Below are positions 50,966 through 60,158 of a DNA stretch of 64,000 nucleotides, piece after piece. The position numbers and the translations under genes are program-made. The stretch's first letter is position 1. Every line of letters begins with the position of its first letter. The notes under the pieces are model-generated. The model saw only the letters and a list, made by a program, of their open reading frames with translations. It was not told the origin of the DNA and did no database searches. Source of the DNA: Aurantiacibacter sp. MUD61 (GTDB lineage: Bacteria > Pseudomonadota > Alphaproteobacteria > Sphingomonadales > Sphingomonadaceae). Where the stretch lies: contig NZ_CP115446.1 in NCBI RefSeq assembly GCF_027912455.1, forward strand, positions 2,069,501 to 2,133,500, in the 5' to 3' direction.

Positions 50966-52039
50966 ATGAGTCTGCCGCGTATCGCGATTGATGCGATGGG
51001 CGGCGATGAAGGCGTGCGCGTAATGGTGCATGGCGCTGCCGAGGCGCGCCGTGACCATGACAAGTTCCGATTCCTGCTGGTGGGTGACGAAGCGCGGATC
51101 AAGTCTGCGCTCGACGAGCATCCCGGCATGGCTGCGGCCAGCGAAATCCTGCATTGCGATGAGGTTGTGGAGGGCGATGAAAAGCCCAGCCGCGCCATTC
51201 GTCGTGCCAAGACTACAAGCATGGGTCTGGCCATCAATTCCGTGAAGGAAGGCGTGTGCAGCGCTGCGGTAAGCGGTGGCAACACCGGCGCGCTGATGGC
51301 GATGAGCAAGCTTGCCTTGCGCACCATGCCCGGTATCGATCGCCCGGCGCTTGCGGGCCTTATGCCCACCCTTGGAGAGAATGACGTGGTCATGCTCGAT
51401 CTGGGCGCGAACACCGATTGCGATGCGCGCAACCTCATCCAGTTCGCGATCATGGGCGCCGCCTATTCGCGCATCGTCACCGGCAAGGCAGAGCCACGTG
51501 TGCGCCTGCTCAACATCGGGACCGAGAGCATCAAGGGCACCGATAATCTGCGCGACGCAAGCCAGCGCCTGCGGGATGCGACCGGTCTGGCGATGGAATT
51601 CGACGGCTTTATCGAAGCGGACAAGATCAATCGCGGCGAAGTCGATGTCGTTGTGACCGATGGCTTTTCGGGCAATATCGCGTTGAAGGCAATCGAAGGA
51701 TCCGCGCGTTTCGTGACCGATTTGCTCAAGACCGCCTTCACCAGCTCGCTGCGCTCGAAGATCGGCTTCCTCGTCAGCCGCCCGGCGACAGAGCTGCTGC
51801 GCCACCACCTCGATCCCAATAATCACAATGGCGGGGTGTTCCTTGGCCTTAACGGTGTGATTGTGAAATCGCATGGCAGCGCTAATGCCAAGGGCGTGGC
51901 CAATGCCGTGCATGTGACCGCGCGCCTGCTGGAGGATGACATTACGACCCGCATTGCCGCCGATCTCGCCGAAATGGGGGAAGACGCCTTGCGCGAAACC
52001 GGGAACGGAAACGGCGCTGGCGAAGAGCCAAAGGTATGA
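50966..52039 (+). CDS. plsX: Phosphate acyltransferase PlsX
   Basis: A 357-residue protein with [12 protein letters not shown] at the N-terminus, [24 protein letters not shown] and [13 protein letters not shown], all PlsX signatures. It makes acyl-phosphate from acyl-ACP for phospholipid synthesis at the membrane. The length fits the family. The stop overlaps the fabH start (ATGA), coupling the two. Confidence 0.97.
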   Translation: MSLPRIAIDAMGGDEGVRVMVHGAAEARRDHDKFRFLLVGDEARIKSALDEHPGMAAASEILHCDEVVEGDEKPSRAIRRAKTTSMGLAINSVKEGVCSAAVSGGNTGALMAMSKLALRTMPGIDRPALAGLMPTLGENDVVMLDLGANTDCDARNLIQFAIMGAAYSRIVTGKAEPRVRLLNIGTESIKGTDNLRDASQRLRDATGLAMEFDGFIEADKINRGEVDVVVTDGFSGNIALKAIEGSARFVTDLLKTAFTSSLRSKIGFLVSRPATELLRHHLDPNNHNGGVFLGLNGVIVKSHGSANAKGVANAVHVTARLLEDDITTRIAADLAEMGEDALRETGNGNGAGEEPKV

Positions 52040-53001
52040 TCCGATCCGTAATTCTAGGCTCCGGCTCGGCCCTGCCGAAGCGCTGCGTAAGCAATGCAGA
52101 GCTTGCCGAACAGGTCGACACTAGTGACGAATGGATCCGCGAGCGTACGGGAATTACCCAGCGCTACATCGCGGGCGAGGGTGAAACGACCGGCACGCTG
52201 GCGACCGCCGCTGCGCAGGCCGCGCTCGATGATGCAGGCGTTGCTATTGCCGATATTGATCTGATCGTTCTCGCTACAGCAACTCCCGATCGCACATTCC
52301 CGGCGACCGCTACGCAAGTGCAGGCGGCGCTGGGGGGCAAGGGCTTTGCGGCCTTCGATGTTGCAGCGGTTTGCTCGGGCTTTCTCTATGCGATGGGCAC
52401 GGTGGATTCGATGCTGCGCGCCGGCATGGCAAAGCGGGCAATTGTGATCGGCGCCGAAACCTTCAGCCGTATCCTCGACTGGGAGGATCGTACTACCTGC
52501 GTTCTCTTCGGTGATGGAGCCGGCGCGATGGTTGTCGAGGCGCGGGACGTGGCAGAAGATGGCCCGGGCCTGCTCGCCACGCGCCTGCACGCCGAGGGCG
52601 AACATTGCGATTTGCTCTATGTCGATGGCGGCCCTTCGACCACCGGCGAAGTCGGCAAGCTTCGCATGAAGGGGCGGGAAGTCTTCCGCCATGCCGTGAC
52701 CAACCTCTCCAGCGTGCTGGCGGAGGTGCTGGAGGATGCAGGCCATGTGCCGGACGACATCGACTGGGTCGTGCCGCATCAGGCGAACCAGCGTATTCTT
52801 GACGCGACTGCCAAAAAGCTCGGCCTGCCGCCGGAAAAACTGGTCGTGACGGTGGGGCAGCATGCCAATACGTCCGCAGCTTCGGTTCCACTCGCCTATG
52901 ATGTCGCGCGCAAGGACGGCCGCATCAAACAGGGCGATCTGGTGATGCTCGAAGCCATGGGTGGCGGCTTCACCTGGGGCGCCAGCCTCTTAAGAGTGTA
53001 A
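52036..53001 (+). CDS. fabH: 3-oxoacyl-ACP synthase III
   Basis: A 321-residue condensing enzyme with catalytic Cys113 in AAVCSGF, His248 in [10 protein letters not shown] and Asn278 in GQHANTS, the FabH triad. It starts fatty acid synthesis from acetyl-CoA and malonyl-ACP. It is coupled to plsX in the cluster usual for proteobacteria. Confidence 0.97.
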   Translation: MIRSVILGSGSALPKRCVSNAELAEQVDTSDEWIRERTGITQRYIAGEGETTGTLATAAAQAALDDAGVAIADIDLIVLATATPDRTFPATATQVQAALGGKGFAAFDVAAVCSGFLYAMGTVDSMLRAGMAKRAIVIGAETFSRILDWEDRTTCVLFGDGAGAMVVEARDVAEDGPGLLATRLHAEGEHCDLLYVDGGPSTTGEVGKLRMKGREVFRHAVTNLSSVLAEVLEDAGHVPDDIDWVVPHQANQRILDATAKKLGLPPEKLVVTVGQHANTSAASVPLAYDVARKDGRIKQGDLVMLEAMGGGFTWGASLLRV

Positions 53002-53048
53002 AATCTCTGCGAGTGTAGGATTTTTCCCGCTTAATTCCTGCCTTTACC

Positions 53049-53077
53049 TTGCTTTCATCCTGCGACGGGGCCATAGA
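53049..53077 (+). promoter_or_regulatory. Possible promoter of ihfA
   Basis: TTGCTT and CATAGA are 17 bases apart in the 113-base gap between fabH and ihfA, with the start codon about 38 bases on. This would give ihfA its own promoter besides read-through from fabH. The -10 match is weak. Confidence 0.35.
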
Positions 53078-53114
53078 AGTGGCTGTGGGTCGCTAGTGTT
53101 GGGAAGGAATAGTC

Positions 53115-53423
53115 ATGGATTCCATGCGCTCCGTTGGTACTTTGACGCGCGCCGATCTGGCGGAAACGATCAACCACAAGCTCGGTTTTTCGCGGGCCGA
53201 AAGCCTCGATCTCGTAGAAGCCATTCTCGCCAAGATGTGCGACGCCATGACCGATGGCGAAAACGTCAAGATTTCCGGCTTCGGCAGTTTTGTTCTCCGC
53301 GACAAGAAAGAGCGCATTGGCCGCAACCCCAAAACAGGCGTTGAAGTGCCGATTACTCCGCGCCGGGTGATGACATTTCGCGCCAGCCACAAGCTGAAAG
53401 ACCGGATCGCCAACGCCGGATGA
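53115..53423 (+). CDS. ihfA: Integration host factor alpha subunit
   Basis: A 102-residue DNA-bending protein with [19 protein letters not shown] at the N-terminus, [14 protein letters not shown] and [19 protein letters not shown], the IHF/HU arm with the conserved Pro. It pairs with IhfB, encoded elsewhere. An in-frame ATG three codons later is an alternative start. Its stop overlaps the MerR-family start (ATGA). Confidence 0.95.
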   Translation: MDSMRSVGTLTRADLAETINHKLGFSRAESLDLVEAILAKMCDAMTDGENVKISGFGSFVLRDKKERIGRNPKTGVEVPITPRRVMTFRASHKLKDRIANAG

Positions 53424-53854
53424 GCGGACCCTCGTCCTCCGGGCCACTGTTCGAAGACGGCAAGGCCGAAGGTGCGATGCGCACCATCGGGGAAGTGTCG
53501 GCCGCCTTTGGTATCAAGGCGCATGTTTTGCGCTATTGGGAACAGCAATTTCCAAGCCTGAACCCGCTGAAACGCAGCGGTGGCAGGCGGCTTTACCGCG
53601 CCGAAGATGTCGCGATGGTCGAAACGATTAATCGCCTGGTCAATGAAGAAGGCTACACGCTGAAAGGCGCGAAGAAGGCGATCGCGGCAGGAGATTCTGG
53701 CCCGAAAACCTCGCGGTCAGAGCCGACTGACGCGCAGCCCGTGCGGCGCGAGGTCGAAGCGGATAGTGATGCTGGACAAGCGGGCGGCGAAGAGGCTGAG
53801 GTGACACAGCAATTGCGCCAGATCAGGGATCGTCTGGCGGCCGCGCTCGACTGA
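53420..53854 (+). CDS. MerR family transcriptional regulator
   Basis: A 144-residue protein. The N-terminal HTH (about 20-60; [20 protein letters not shown]) leads to the recognition segment [13 protein letters not shown]. An Ala/Glu-rich, partly disordered C-terminal tail follows. No Cys metal site is seen, so it is not a metal sensor. A MerR gene after ihfA is a conserved alphaproteobacterial arrangement. Its target is unknown. Confidence 0.9.
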   Translation: MSGPSSSGPLFEDGKAEGAMRTIGEVSAAFGIKAHVLRYWEQQFPSLNPLKRSGGRRLYRAEDVAMVETINRLVNEEGYTLKGAKKAIAAGDSGPKTSRSEPTDAQPVRREVEADSDAGQAGGEEAEVTQQLRQIRDRLAAALD

Positions 53855-53888
53855 TCCTGTCGTACCACCCCGACCCAAACTTTCAGAT

Positions 53889-54755
53889 CTAGGCAGAAAC
53901 CGCGTCGAACATGGCGGCGAGGCTTGGCTGTGCATGAAGAATGCGGCGATGGCCGAGGCCATCGAGTGGGCGCAGCGTCACTTTCTCACCAAGATTGGCG
54001 TATTTCTCCGCCGCGTCGAAGCCGACCTCGCGGTCATCGCGAGAGTGGAGGACAGTAAGGCGATTGGGGCAGTCGGCAAGCAGTAGATTCCCGTCCATCG
54101 CCTCCAGGTCGACACCGAACGGCTCCACCAGGCGATCCTCAAACCATCGCTGCGCCGGGCGAGAGATGCCAATCCAGCGCGAGAACTGCTCCGTGACATC
54201 GGCTAGCCTGTTGGGCGATGCGATAAACAGCAGCTGAGTCGCATCGGTCAGGCCACGCGAAAGTCCGCTCGCTATCGCCAAGGTCGTGACAGGTCCGCCA
54301 AAACTGTGCGCGATGACCTGATCGATGGGGCCGTAGCGATCGGCGACAGCGATCATTGCCAGCACGCAGTCCATCAGTTCCGCGCGTCGCCCGCTAGACT
54401 TGCCGTGCGCCGGCATATCGAAAGCTACGACATCGAACCCGCGCTGCTGCAGTTCTTCGACCGGTGCAGTCATGAAGGCCGCATTGCTCGTCCAGCCATG
54501 AACCAGGAGAACAGTTCCGCGCGAATTCGATGTGGCAGCTCTGAAACGATAGCTCGCGATGCGATAGCCGTTCACGCGCAAATCGCTGCGCTCGGCCTCA
54601 TCCAGCTTCGCTTGCGCTTTGCGCGCAAGTCGCTTCTCTGCCTCCGTGTGGATGGCTGGCGGCAGCGGATGGGTGAACAGGAACAGCGCGGCACGGCCCG
54701 CAGTCACCGGGCTGGCGGCCGACAGATTTTCAAAAAGGCGAGCGATGTTGGTCAC
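53889..54755 (-). CDS. Alpha/beta hydrolase
   Basis: A 288-residue protein. VLLVHGWTSN is the oxyanion region, AHSFGGPV carries the nucleophile Ser, DDREVGFD and GLGHRRILH hold the acid and catalytic His. The first 50 residues are helical and basic. It is likely an esterase or lipase of unknown substrate. A GTG at 54755 is chosen because upstream in-frame starts lie inside the divergent TetR gene. The palindrome between the two suggests the TetR protein controls it. Confidence 0.85.
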   Translation of the reverse strand: MTNIARLFENLSAASPVTAGRAALFLFTHPLPPAIHTEAEKRLARKAQAKLDEAERSDLRVNGYRIASYRFRAATSNSRGTVLLVHGWTSNAAFMTAPVEELQQRGFDVVAFDMPAHGKSSGRRAELMDCVLAMIAVADRYGPIDQVIAHSFGGPVTTLAIASGLSRGLTDATQLLFIASPNRLADVTEQFSRWIGISRPAQRWFEDRLVEPFGVDLEAMDGNLLLADCPNRLTVLHSRDDREVGFDAAEKYANLGEKVTLRPLDGLGHRRILHAQPSLAAMFDAVSA

Positions 54756-54776
54756 GGCAGGTCTGCTTGCAGTCTC

Positions 54777-54793
54777 TGATAACGCTGTTATCA
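54777..54793. promoter_or_regulatory. Candidate TetR operator
   Basis: TGATAAC and GTTATCA form a perfect 7-base inverted repeat around GCT, in the 112-base gap between the divergent hydrolase and TetR genes. It is the size and position expected for a TetR-family site controlling both. Confidence 0.65.
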
Positions 54794-54867
54794 CATTGCG
54801 CAACGGAGCGTATTCGTCAAGAGCAACTGCACAGGTCGGTGGCCGGACCGCCTGCCGAGGACAGGGC

Positions 54868-55434
54868 ATGGAAAACCGCAATTCACTCATCACAGCCGCG
54901 GCGATTGCCATCGAGGAAATGTCCGTCGAAGGCCTGACTGTGCGTGAAGTCGCCAAGCGGGCCAAGCAGTCGACCATTGGAATCTATCGCAATTTCGCCG
55001 GGAAGGCTGGCTTGCTGGACGCGCTATTCATGCAGGGTTTCGAGCGGTTGGGTGCCGCCGCCAGGGAAGCGGGCGAGCGTGGGAGTGATCCGCGCAAGGC
55101 AGTTCTGGCAGCGGTTCAGGAATATCTGCTGCTCGCACGCAAACAGCCGCAGCACTATCGCCTGATGTTCAATCCGCAGACGACGGGATATGTGCCTTCG
55201 TCAGAGGCGCGGGATATCGCTCTTGCCAATTACGAATTCTTCGTCGCTTTGGTCGCTCGGCTGGAAGACGTCGGCACTGAGGCTCGGCGAATTGCCGCCG
55301 ATCTTGTCGCCATGGTTCACGGACATGTCTTGCTGCGCAGCCAGAATTTCGGCCCGGATATGCAGCCCGAGGAATGGTCTTCCCAGATTATGCGCAGAGT
55401 GGAGCGCCAGCTCGATTTGCTGACACGGCACTGA
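54868..55434 (+). CDS. TetR family transcriptional regulator
   Basis: A 188-residue protein starting MENRNSLITAAAIAIEEMSV. The N-terminal HTH is LTVREVAKRAKQSTIGIYRNFAGK (core at about 27-50), typical of TetR proteins, and the C-terminal helices form a ligand pocket (WHG-type domain pattern MVHGHVLL). The ligand is unknown. AGGACAGGG precedes the ATG. Its stop abuts that of the convergent phosphatase gene with no gap. Confidence 0.88.
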   Translation: MENRNSLITAAAIAIEEMSVEGLTVREVAKRAKQSTIGIYRNFAGKAGLLDALFMQGFERLGAAAREAGERGSDPRKAVLAAVQEYLLLARKQPQHYRLMFNPQTTGYVPSSEARDIALANYEFFVALVARLEDVGTEARRIAADLVAMVHGHVLLRSQNFGPDMQPEEWSSQIMRRVERQLDLLTRH

Positions 55435-55965
55435 TCAGCCCGCTTCCGGTCCCAGTTCTGGATCGAGGTCACGGGGCCGAGCGAAATGCACGAGTTTTCC
55501 GCAACCGCTTTCAAGCTCCGACCAGTCATCGATATCGAGCTCAAACACCGCAAAGGCAGCGGTCGGATATTTCCGCATCACTTCTTCGAATAGCTCATCC
55601 TCGCCTTCGGTCGGCACGAGTGTCAGCGCTAATTCCTGAAGACCCGGATTGTGCGCCGCGACCAAGACCGCACCGGCATCGTCAGCATTCTCGCTGACCA
55701 GCGCCATCAGCGTCGCGGCGTCTCCCAGATAAGCCTTTTCCTTGAAAACGGTGCTGATCTCTAGCTCACTAGCTTCAAGCGTCCGCTTCACCCGTTCTGC
55801 CGGGCTGGCGACGATCAGATCCCACTTTGCGCCATGTTGCCGAATGTGATCACCCATGAGTTTTGCGCCCTTGCGCCCGCGATCGTTCAGCCCGCGATCG
55901 AAGTCGCGCAGGGACAGATCGTCCCAATCGGATTTGGCATGACGCAGCAGGCCTAGGCGTTTCAC
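55435..55965 (-). CDS. SixA-like histidine phosphatase
   Basis: A 176-residue protein with a GTG start and LLRHAKSDWDD (phosphorylated His), DLIVASPAERVKRTLE and VAAHNPGLQEL (second His), the SixA/phosphoglycerate-mutase-like active site. It may dephosphorylate a phospho-His protein. The start overlaps the stop of the upstream helicase gene (GTGA), so it is translated with it. Confidence 0.85.
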   Translation of the reverse strand: MKRLGLLRHAKSDWDDLSLRDFDRGLNDRGRKGAKLMGDHIRQHGAKWDLIVASPAERVKRTLEASELEISTVFKEKAYLGDAATLMALVSENADDAGAVLVAAHNPGLQELALTLVPTEGEDELFEEVMRKYPTAAFAVFELDIDDWSELESGCGKLVHFARPRDLDPELGPEAG

Positions 55966-58694
55966 GCTGGACGTTCCTCTCGTTCGATCCCCGGCTCGCA
56001 CGAAACACCCGCTGCCACGCGTTGTAAAGCCTCATCTAGCGAAAGCCGGGTGATGGTCACACCTGTAGGAAAAGCGGTGAGCAGGCGGCTCGGGAAAGCG
56101 GGTGAGAGCACGATGAAGTGACCGCGATCATCGCGGCTGCGGATCAGTCGCCCGAAAGCCTGCGCCAAACGGCCACGAATGATCCGGTCGTCGTAGGAAG
56201 AGCCCCCTTGGGCAGCACGACGTGCGCGGTGGAGAATACTGGGCTTGGGCCAAGGCACCTGCTCCATCACAACGCAGCGCAGCGACTCGCCCGGCACGTC
56301 CACACCATCGCGCAGGGCATCGGTGCCGAGCAGGCTGGCGCGCGGATCATCGCGGAAGATATCGACCAGAGTGCCGGTATCGATAGGATCCACGTGCTGG
56401 GCGAACAGCGGCAATCCTGCCCGCGCCAGCCTGTCTGCAATCCGTCCATGAACCGCGCGCAGTCGCCGAATGGCGGTGAACAGGCCGAGCACGCCTCCGC
56501 CCGACGCCTCGACGATGCGCGCGTAAGCTCCCGCAAGCCCCGCCAGATCGCCTTTCTTCACATCGGTCACGATCAGCACTTCAGCATTGCTGGCGTAATC
56601 GAACGGACTTTCGGCTTGTGCGACCTTTGGCTGCACTTCGATATGCGGCGCGCCGGAGCGGGCAATGGCGCTTGACCAGTCGCGCCCCTCGGCGACCCGA
56701 TCCGTCAGGGTGGCGCTGGTGAGCATCACGCCATGAGCGCCATCCAGCACGGTGTTGGCGAAGGGCTTCATGGGGTCGAGGAAGTGCCGGTAAAGGCCGA
56801 TATCGAACTCGCGAGCATCGCCGCGTTCGACTGCCAGCCAGTCGACGAATTCCGGATCGGCGGGGCCGCCCAATCGTCCTAGCAGCGATTCCCACGCAGC
56901 CAGCGTGTCAATGCGCCAGCTGAGAGAGAAGCGCGCACCTTCGATCCGCGCCCGGCCTTGTCCATCCAGCCAGTCGGGGGCGTCCTCCAGCATCGCCTCC
57001 AGCCGCACGCCCAGCTTGATGAGCGGCTGTCGGATTGCGGCGAGAGCCTGCGCGGCGGCCTGTGCCAGCTCGACGAAATTGCCTTCCAAACCCGCGGCCT
57101 CGGTCTGTATTCCATATCCTGCATCCGCAGCGCCGCTCTCGTCACGGGCGTAGGTTATCGCGCGCACGGCTGCGAGCAGCGTTTCGATCTCTCCCGATGG
57201 CGCGTTTTCAGCGATACGACCGAGCCACCCGTCGGAGGGGAGGGCGTGGGCGGCTTCGCGCGCGGCTTCGATCGCTTCCCCGCCTGCCTCGTCATAGCTT
57301 GCGACATCGGCGAGCCGCGCGGAGAGACCGCGCCGCCGTCCTTTTGAGCCGCGTTCGGGCCCGATGATCCAGCGGCGCAGCTCGATAGCTTCCTGCCCGG
57401 TCAGCGCGGCAGAAAAGGTGCTGTCGGCGGCATCGAAAACGTGATGGCCCTCGTCAAAGATAATGCGCGTCGGGCGCTGCGCATGGTCGCGCCCGCGTGC
57501 GGCGTTGACCATCACCAGCGCATGGTTCGCGATCACAAGATCGGCCTGCGCGCTCGCCCGTGCGGCGCGTTCGATAAAGCATTTGCGGTAATGCGGGCAA
57601 CCCGCATACACGCACTCGCCGCGCTGATCGGTCAGACTCTTGATGGCGCGGTTGCGGAATAGCGTGCCCAGCCATCCGGGCAGGTCGCCGCCAATCATGT
57701 CACCATCCTGCGTAAAGGCGGCCCACCTTGCGACCAGCTGCGCAAGGATCGCCGCGCGGCCACCAAAGCCGCCTTGCACGGCATCCTCCAGATTGAGCAG
57801 GCAGAGGTAGTTTTCGCGGCCCTTGCGCACAACGACCGGACGCGATCCATCGGGCCGCTCTTCCGGCCAGGCGCGGCGGCTTTCCGCGCGGAGTTGGCGC
57901 TGCAAATTCTTAGTGTAGGTGCTGACCCAGACTGTGCCCTGCGCCTCCCGCGACCAAAGCGAGGAGGGGGCAAGATAGCCCAGCGTCTTGCCAATCCCCG
58001 TACCAGCCTCGGCCAGCAGGACATGCGGCCGCGCCTTCTTTTCACGCGGAGCGAAGATGGTGCCGACTGCGCTGGCGTAGTCGCGCTGACCTTCGCGCCG
58101 CTCCGCAGCAGCGCCCGTAAGCTCCTCCAATTGGCCGAGGATTCGATCCTCGCCTAATGTCAGCTGGGCAGGCTGCGGCCTTTCGGGTGCTTCCTGCCAC
58201 TCGGGCAATTTGGAAAAGAGCCATTTCTCTGCCGTTTTGGGCTGGCGGATATGCGGCGCGACCACGGGCGCCCATGCCCAGCGCAATTTGGCGAGCGATT
58301 GCAGGACGCTCCATGCCCCCTCGCGCTCTGCCCAGTCTTCGGCTTCACAATGCTCAAGCAATTGCGTGGCGGCCAGTTGCAGGAATTCGGGGACCTGCGC
58401 ACCGTCCTCCGGCTCCTCAAGATCCAGCGCATGGGCGAGGCCCTTGGGCGTCGGAACGCAGAATTTCGCCGGATGTACAAAGGCGAAGAGCTCAAGCAGA
58501 TCGAGACCGGACAAATCCGGATAGCCAAGCCGTGTGGCGATTAGCGGAGCGTTCACGATCAGATGCGGGGTATCGGCAGCAGCCATCACCGCCTGGCCTT
58601 TGGAAAGGCCTTCGGTTTCGCCATTGGCCGCACGATACCAGCTGCCGGCGTGGCTGGCGTGCAAAGCGGGAAGGGGAAGCGGCTGTAGCGGCAT
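55962..58694 (-). CDS. DinG/XPD-like ATP-dependent DNA helicase
   Basis: A 910-residue superfamily 2 helicase. An N-terminal extension of about 170 residues is followed by Walker A EAGTGIGKTLGYLAP, an Fe-S type Cys set (CVYAGCPHYRKC with an upstream Cys), the DEGHHVFD box, and C-terminal motifs with FGRLIRSRDDRG. This matches the DinG-like family that unwinds DNA or R-loops. ATG at 58694 is used because residues upstream of it fall in intergenic DNA. A near-consensus alphaproteobacterial LexA site lies just upstream. Confidence 0.88.
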   Translation of the reverse strand: MPLQPLPLPALHASHAGSWYRAANGETEGLSKGQAVMAAADTPHLIVNAPLIATRLGYPDLSGLDLLELFAFVHPAKFCVPTPKGLAHALDLEEPEDGAQVPEFLQLAATQLLEHCEAEDWAEREGAWSVLQSLAKLRWAWAPVVAPHIRQPKTAEKWLFSKLPEWQEAPERPQPAQLTLGEDRILGQLEELTGAAAERREGQRDYASAVGTIFAPREKKARPHVLLAEAGTGIGKTLGYLAPSSLWSREAQGTVWVSTYTKNLQRQLRAESRRAWPEERPDGSRPVVVRKGRENYLCLLNLEDAVQGGFGGRAAILAQLVARWAAFTQDGDMIGGDLPGWLGTLFRNRAIKSLTDQRGECVYAGCPHYRKCFIERAARASAQADLVIANHALVMVNAARGRDHAQRPTRIIFDEGHHVFDAADSTFSAALTGQEAIELRRWIIGPERGSKGRRRGLSARLADVASYDEAGGEAIEAAREAAHALPSDGWLGRIAENAPSGEIETLLAAVRAITYARDESGAADAGYGIQTEAAGLEGNFVELAQAAAQALAAIRQPLIKLGVRLEAMLEDAPDWLDGQGRARIEGARFSLSWRIDTLAAWESLLGRLGGPADPEFVDWLAVERGDAREFDIGLYRHFLDPMKPFANTVLDGAHGVMLTSATLTDRVAEGRDWSSAIARSGAPHIEVQPKVAQAESPFDYASNAEVLIVTDVKKGDLAGLAGAYARIVEASGGGVLGLFTAIRRLRAVHGRIADRLARAGLPLFAQHVDPIDTGTLVDIFRDDPRASLLGTDALRDGVDVPGESLRCVVMEQVPWPKPSILHRARRAAQGGSSYDDRIIRGRLAQAFGRLIRSRDDRGHFIVLSPAFPSRLLTAFPTGVTITRLSLDEALQRVAAGVSCEPGIEREERPA

Positions 58695-58715
58695 CGAATC
58701 CACTATCGGCGATGA

Positions 58716-58730
58716 GAACGAATTGTAAAC
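58716..58730. promoter_or_regulatory. Possible SOS (LexA) box upstream of the DinG-like gene
   Basis: GAAC, seven bases, then AAAC; on the gene's strand GTTT-N7-GTTC. The alphaproteobacterial LexA site is GTTC-N7-GTTC, so this has one mismatch. It is about 22 bases from the helicase ATG, a normal operator position. Confidence 0.4.
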
Positions 58731-58780
58731 ATTGCTCTGCCAGACAATCGGTGAACAGATCTGGCGAGGAGGGATCGGCC

Positions 58781-59182
58781 ATGCGGAAATTCGTGATGTC
58801 TTTTGTGGCCTTGGCCGTGCTTTCGGTTCACGCTGCAGCTCCGGCAAAGGGTTTTGAGCAGCGCTCGCCCGAGCAGGTGATTGCGAGCGCCACTGCTGCC
58901 TATCAGGCGCGGGATCGTGCGCGATTTGTTGCCCATTTCGCGGACGATGCGATCGTCGATGCCAATGGTTTCACCTTTCAGGGCAGGGCGCAGATTGCCG
59001 AAGCCTATGCGCAGAACTTCCGCCCCGATGCGCCAACAGTGCGCGTGGTCGACCGGGAGGCTTATGCCAACCGCGTGATCGATACGATTGAGTACACCGA
59101 ACGCGGGCAAGTCTATTGTTGCACTGTCACCGCCTATTTCGTGGAAGACGGCCAGATCACCTATGCCCGCGTGACGATGTAA
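58781..59182 (+). CDS. Exported SgcJ/NTF2-like (DUF4440-type) protein
   Basis: A 133-residue protein with a signal peptide (MRKFVMSFVALAVLSVHAAA) and an NTF2-like body: SPEQVIASATAAYQARDRAR, FVAHFADDAIVDANG and FQGRAQIAEAY. GAGGAGGGA gives a strong ribosome-binding site. The protein is probably periplasmic, with unknown ligand. It is divergent from the helicase gene. Confidence 0.75.
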   Translation: MRKFVMSFVALAVLSVHAAAPAKGFEQRSPEQVIASATAAYQARDRARFVAHFADDAIVDANGFTFQGRAQIAEAYAQNFRPDAPTVRVVDREAYANRVIDTIEYTERGQVYCCTVTAYFVEDGQITYARVTM

Positions 59183-59282
59183 AAAGGCCGATTGTCGCAG
59201 CACAGGCGCTATTCATCGCACCTGTTGGGGGCCGCCCTCGGCGGATGAATATTCGTTCAGGATATTCTCGGCTCGCTGCGCT

Positions 59283-60155
59283 ATGGCGGTCGCCATGAGT
59301 TTGCGACCACTATTCTGGGCAATGATCGTTGCAGTCATGCCAATCGCCGCGATGGCGCAAGACGCGCCTGCTCCGCAGAGCAGCGCGACGCCTATAACGC
59401 CCGCAATTCCGAGCGATTTTCAATTGCCGCCGGGGGAAGGTGAGTCTCAGCAACAGCCTCAGGCAAGGCCGAGCGCAACGGCAAATCCGATTGTGCAGGA
59501 ATTGCCGGTTCAGCCGACACCGACACCGACAGCGAATCCTTCGCCCGCCGCGAGTAATCCTGAGCGCGAGCAGTCAGAGCAGCGACGCGTCGCCGAACCT
59601 GCCGGGACACCGGAATTGGTCGAGGTGGAGCCAGCGGAGAGCGAAAGCTCGACGCCATCAACGGAATTGCAGCCGGAGATTTCTACGCCATCCGCAGATT
59701 TAACCGATGGCCCAGCCACCTCCGAAACGGCCGAAGCCAGTGGAAATTCGCTCTGGTTCGCGCTGATTGGCTTGTTGGTGGTCTTGGCGCTTGCGGCTTT
59801 CGCATTCATGCGGCGCAGGAGTACGGGTGAAAAAGCTCCTATGGTCGAAGCTGAGGCGCCTCTACCCGAAGCCCCTAAGCCCGCTCCCGCCGCAAGCGAA
59901 AATGAGCCTGCACCGCCGGCTAAGCGCCAATATGATCCAGCCACCCTGGTATCGATCAAGCCGCGGACATCGCAGCCTCCTCAGAGAGCTCCTGCGCCCA
60001 CGCCGAAGCCGGCCACAGACGGCCTGGTCTCCACCAATCTCGCAGCTAAGCTTCGAGAGCAGCGCGCAGCTTTGGAAAGGGCAGAGAAAGCGCAGAAGGA
60101 GCGAGCCAAGCCCGCTCCCCCCGCAGTGAATCGATCAATCTCTTTCGATTGGTAG
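59283..60155 (+). CDS. Proline-rich exported protein with one membrane helix
   Basis: A 290-residue protein with a signal peptide (to about residue 25, AMAQD), a long Pro/Ala/Thr/Ser/Glu-rich stretch (26-155), a membrane helix (about 156-177), a basic RRRS stop-transfer, and a charged Pro-rich C-terminal tail ending NRSISFDW. The low-complexity region faces the periplasm and the tail the cytoplasm. No family is recognised. An ATG four codons in is an alternative start. It converges with the mscS gene. Confidence 0.6.
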   Translation: MAVAMSLRPLFWAMIVAVMPIAAMAQDAPAPQSSATPITPAIPSDFQLPPGEGESQQQPQARPSATANPIVQELPVQPTPTPTANPSPAASNPEREQSEQRRVAEPAGTPELVEVEPAESESSTPSTELQPEISTPSADLTDGPATSETAEASGNSLWFALIGLLVVLALAAFAFMRRRSTGEKAPMVEAEAPLPEAPKPAPAASENEPAPPAKRQYDPATLVSIKPRTSQPPQRAPAPTPKPATDGLVSTNLAAKLREQRAALERAEKAQKERAKPAPPAVNRSISFDW

Positions 60156-60158
60156 CGA

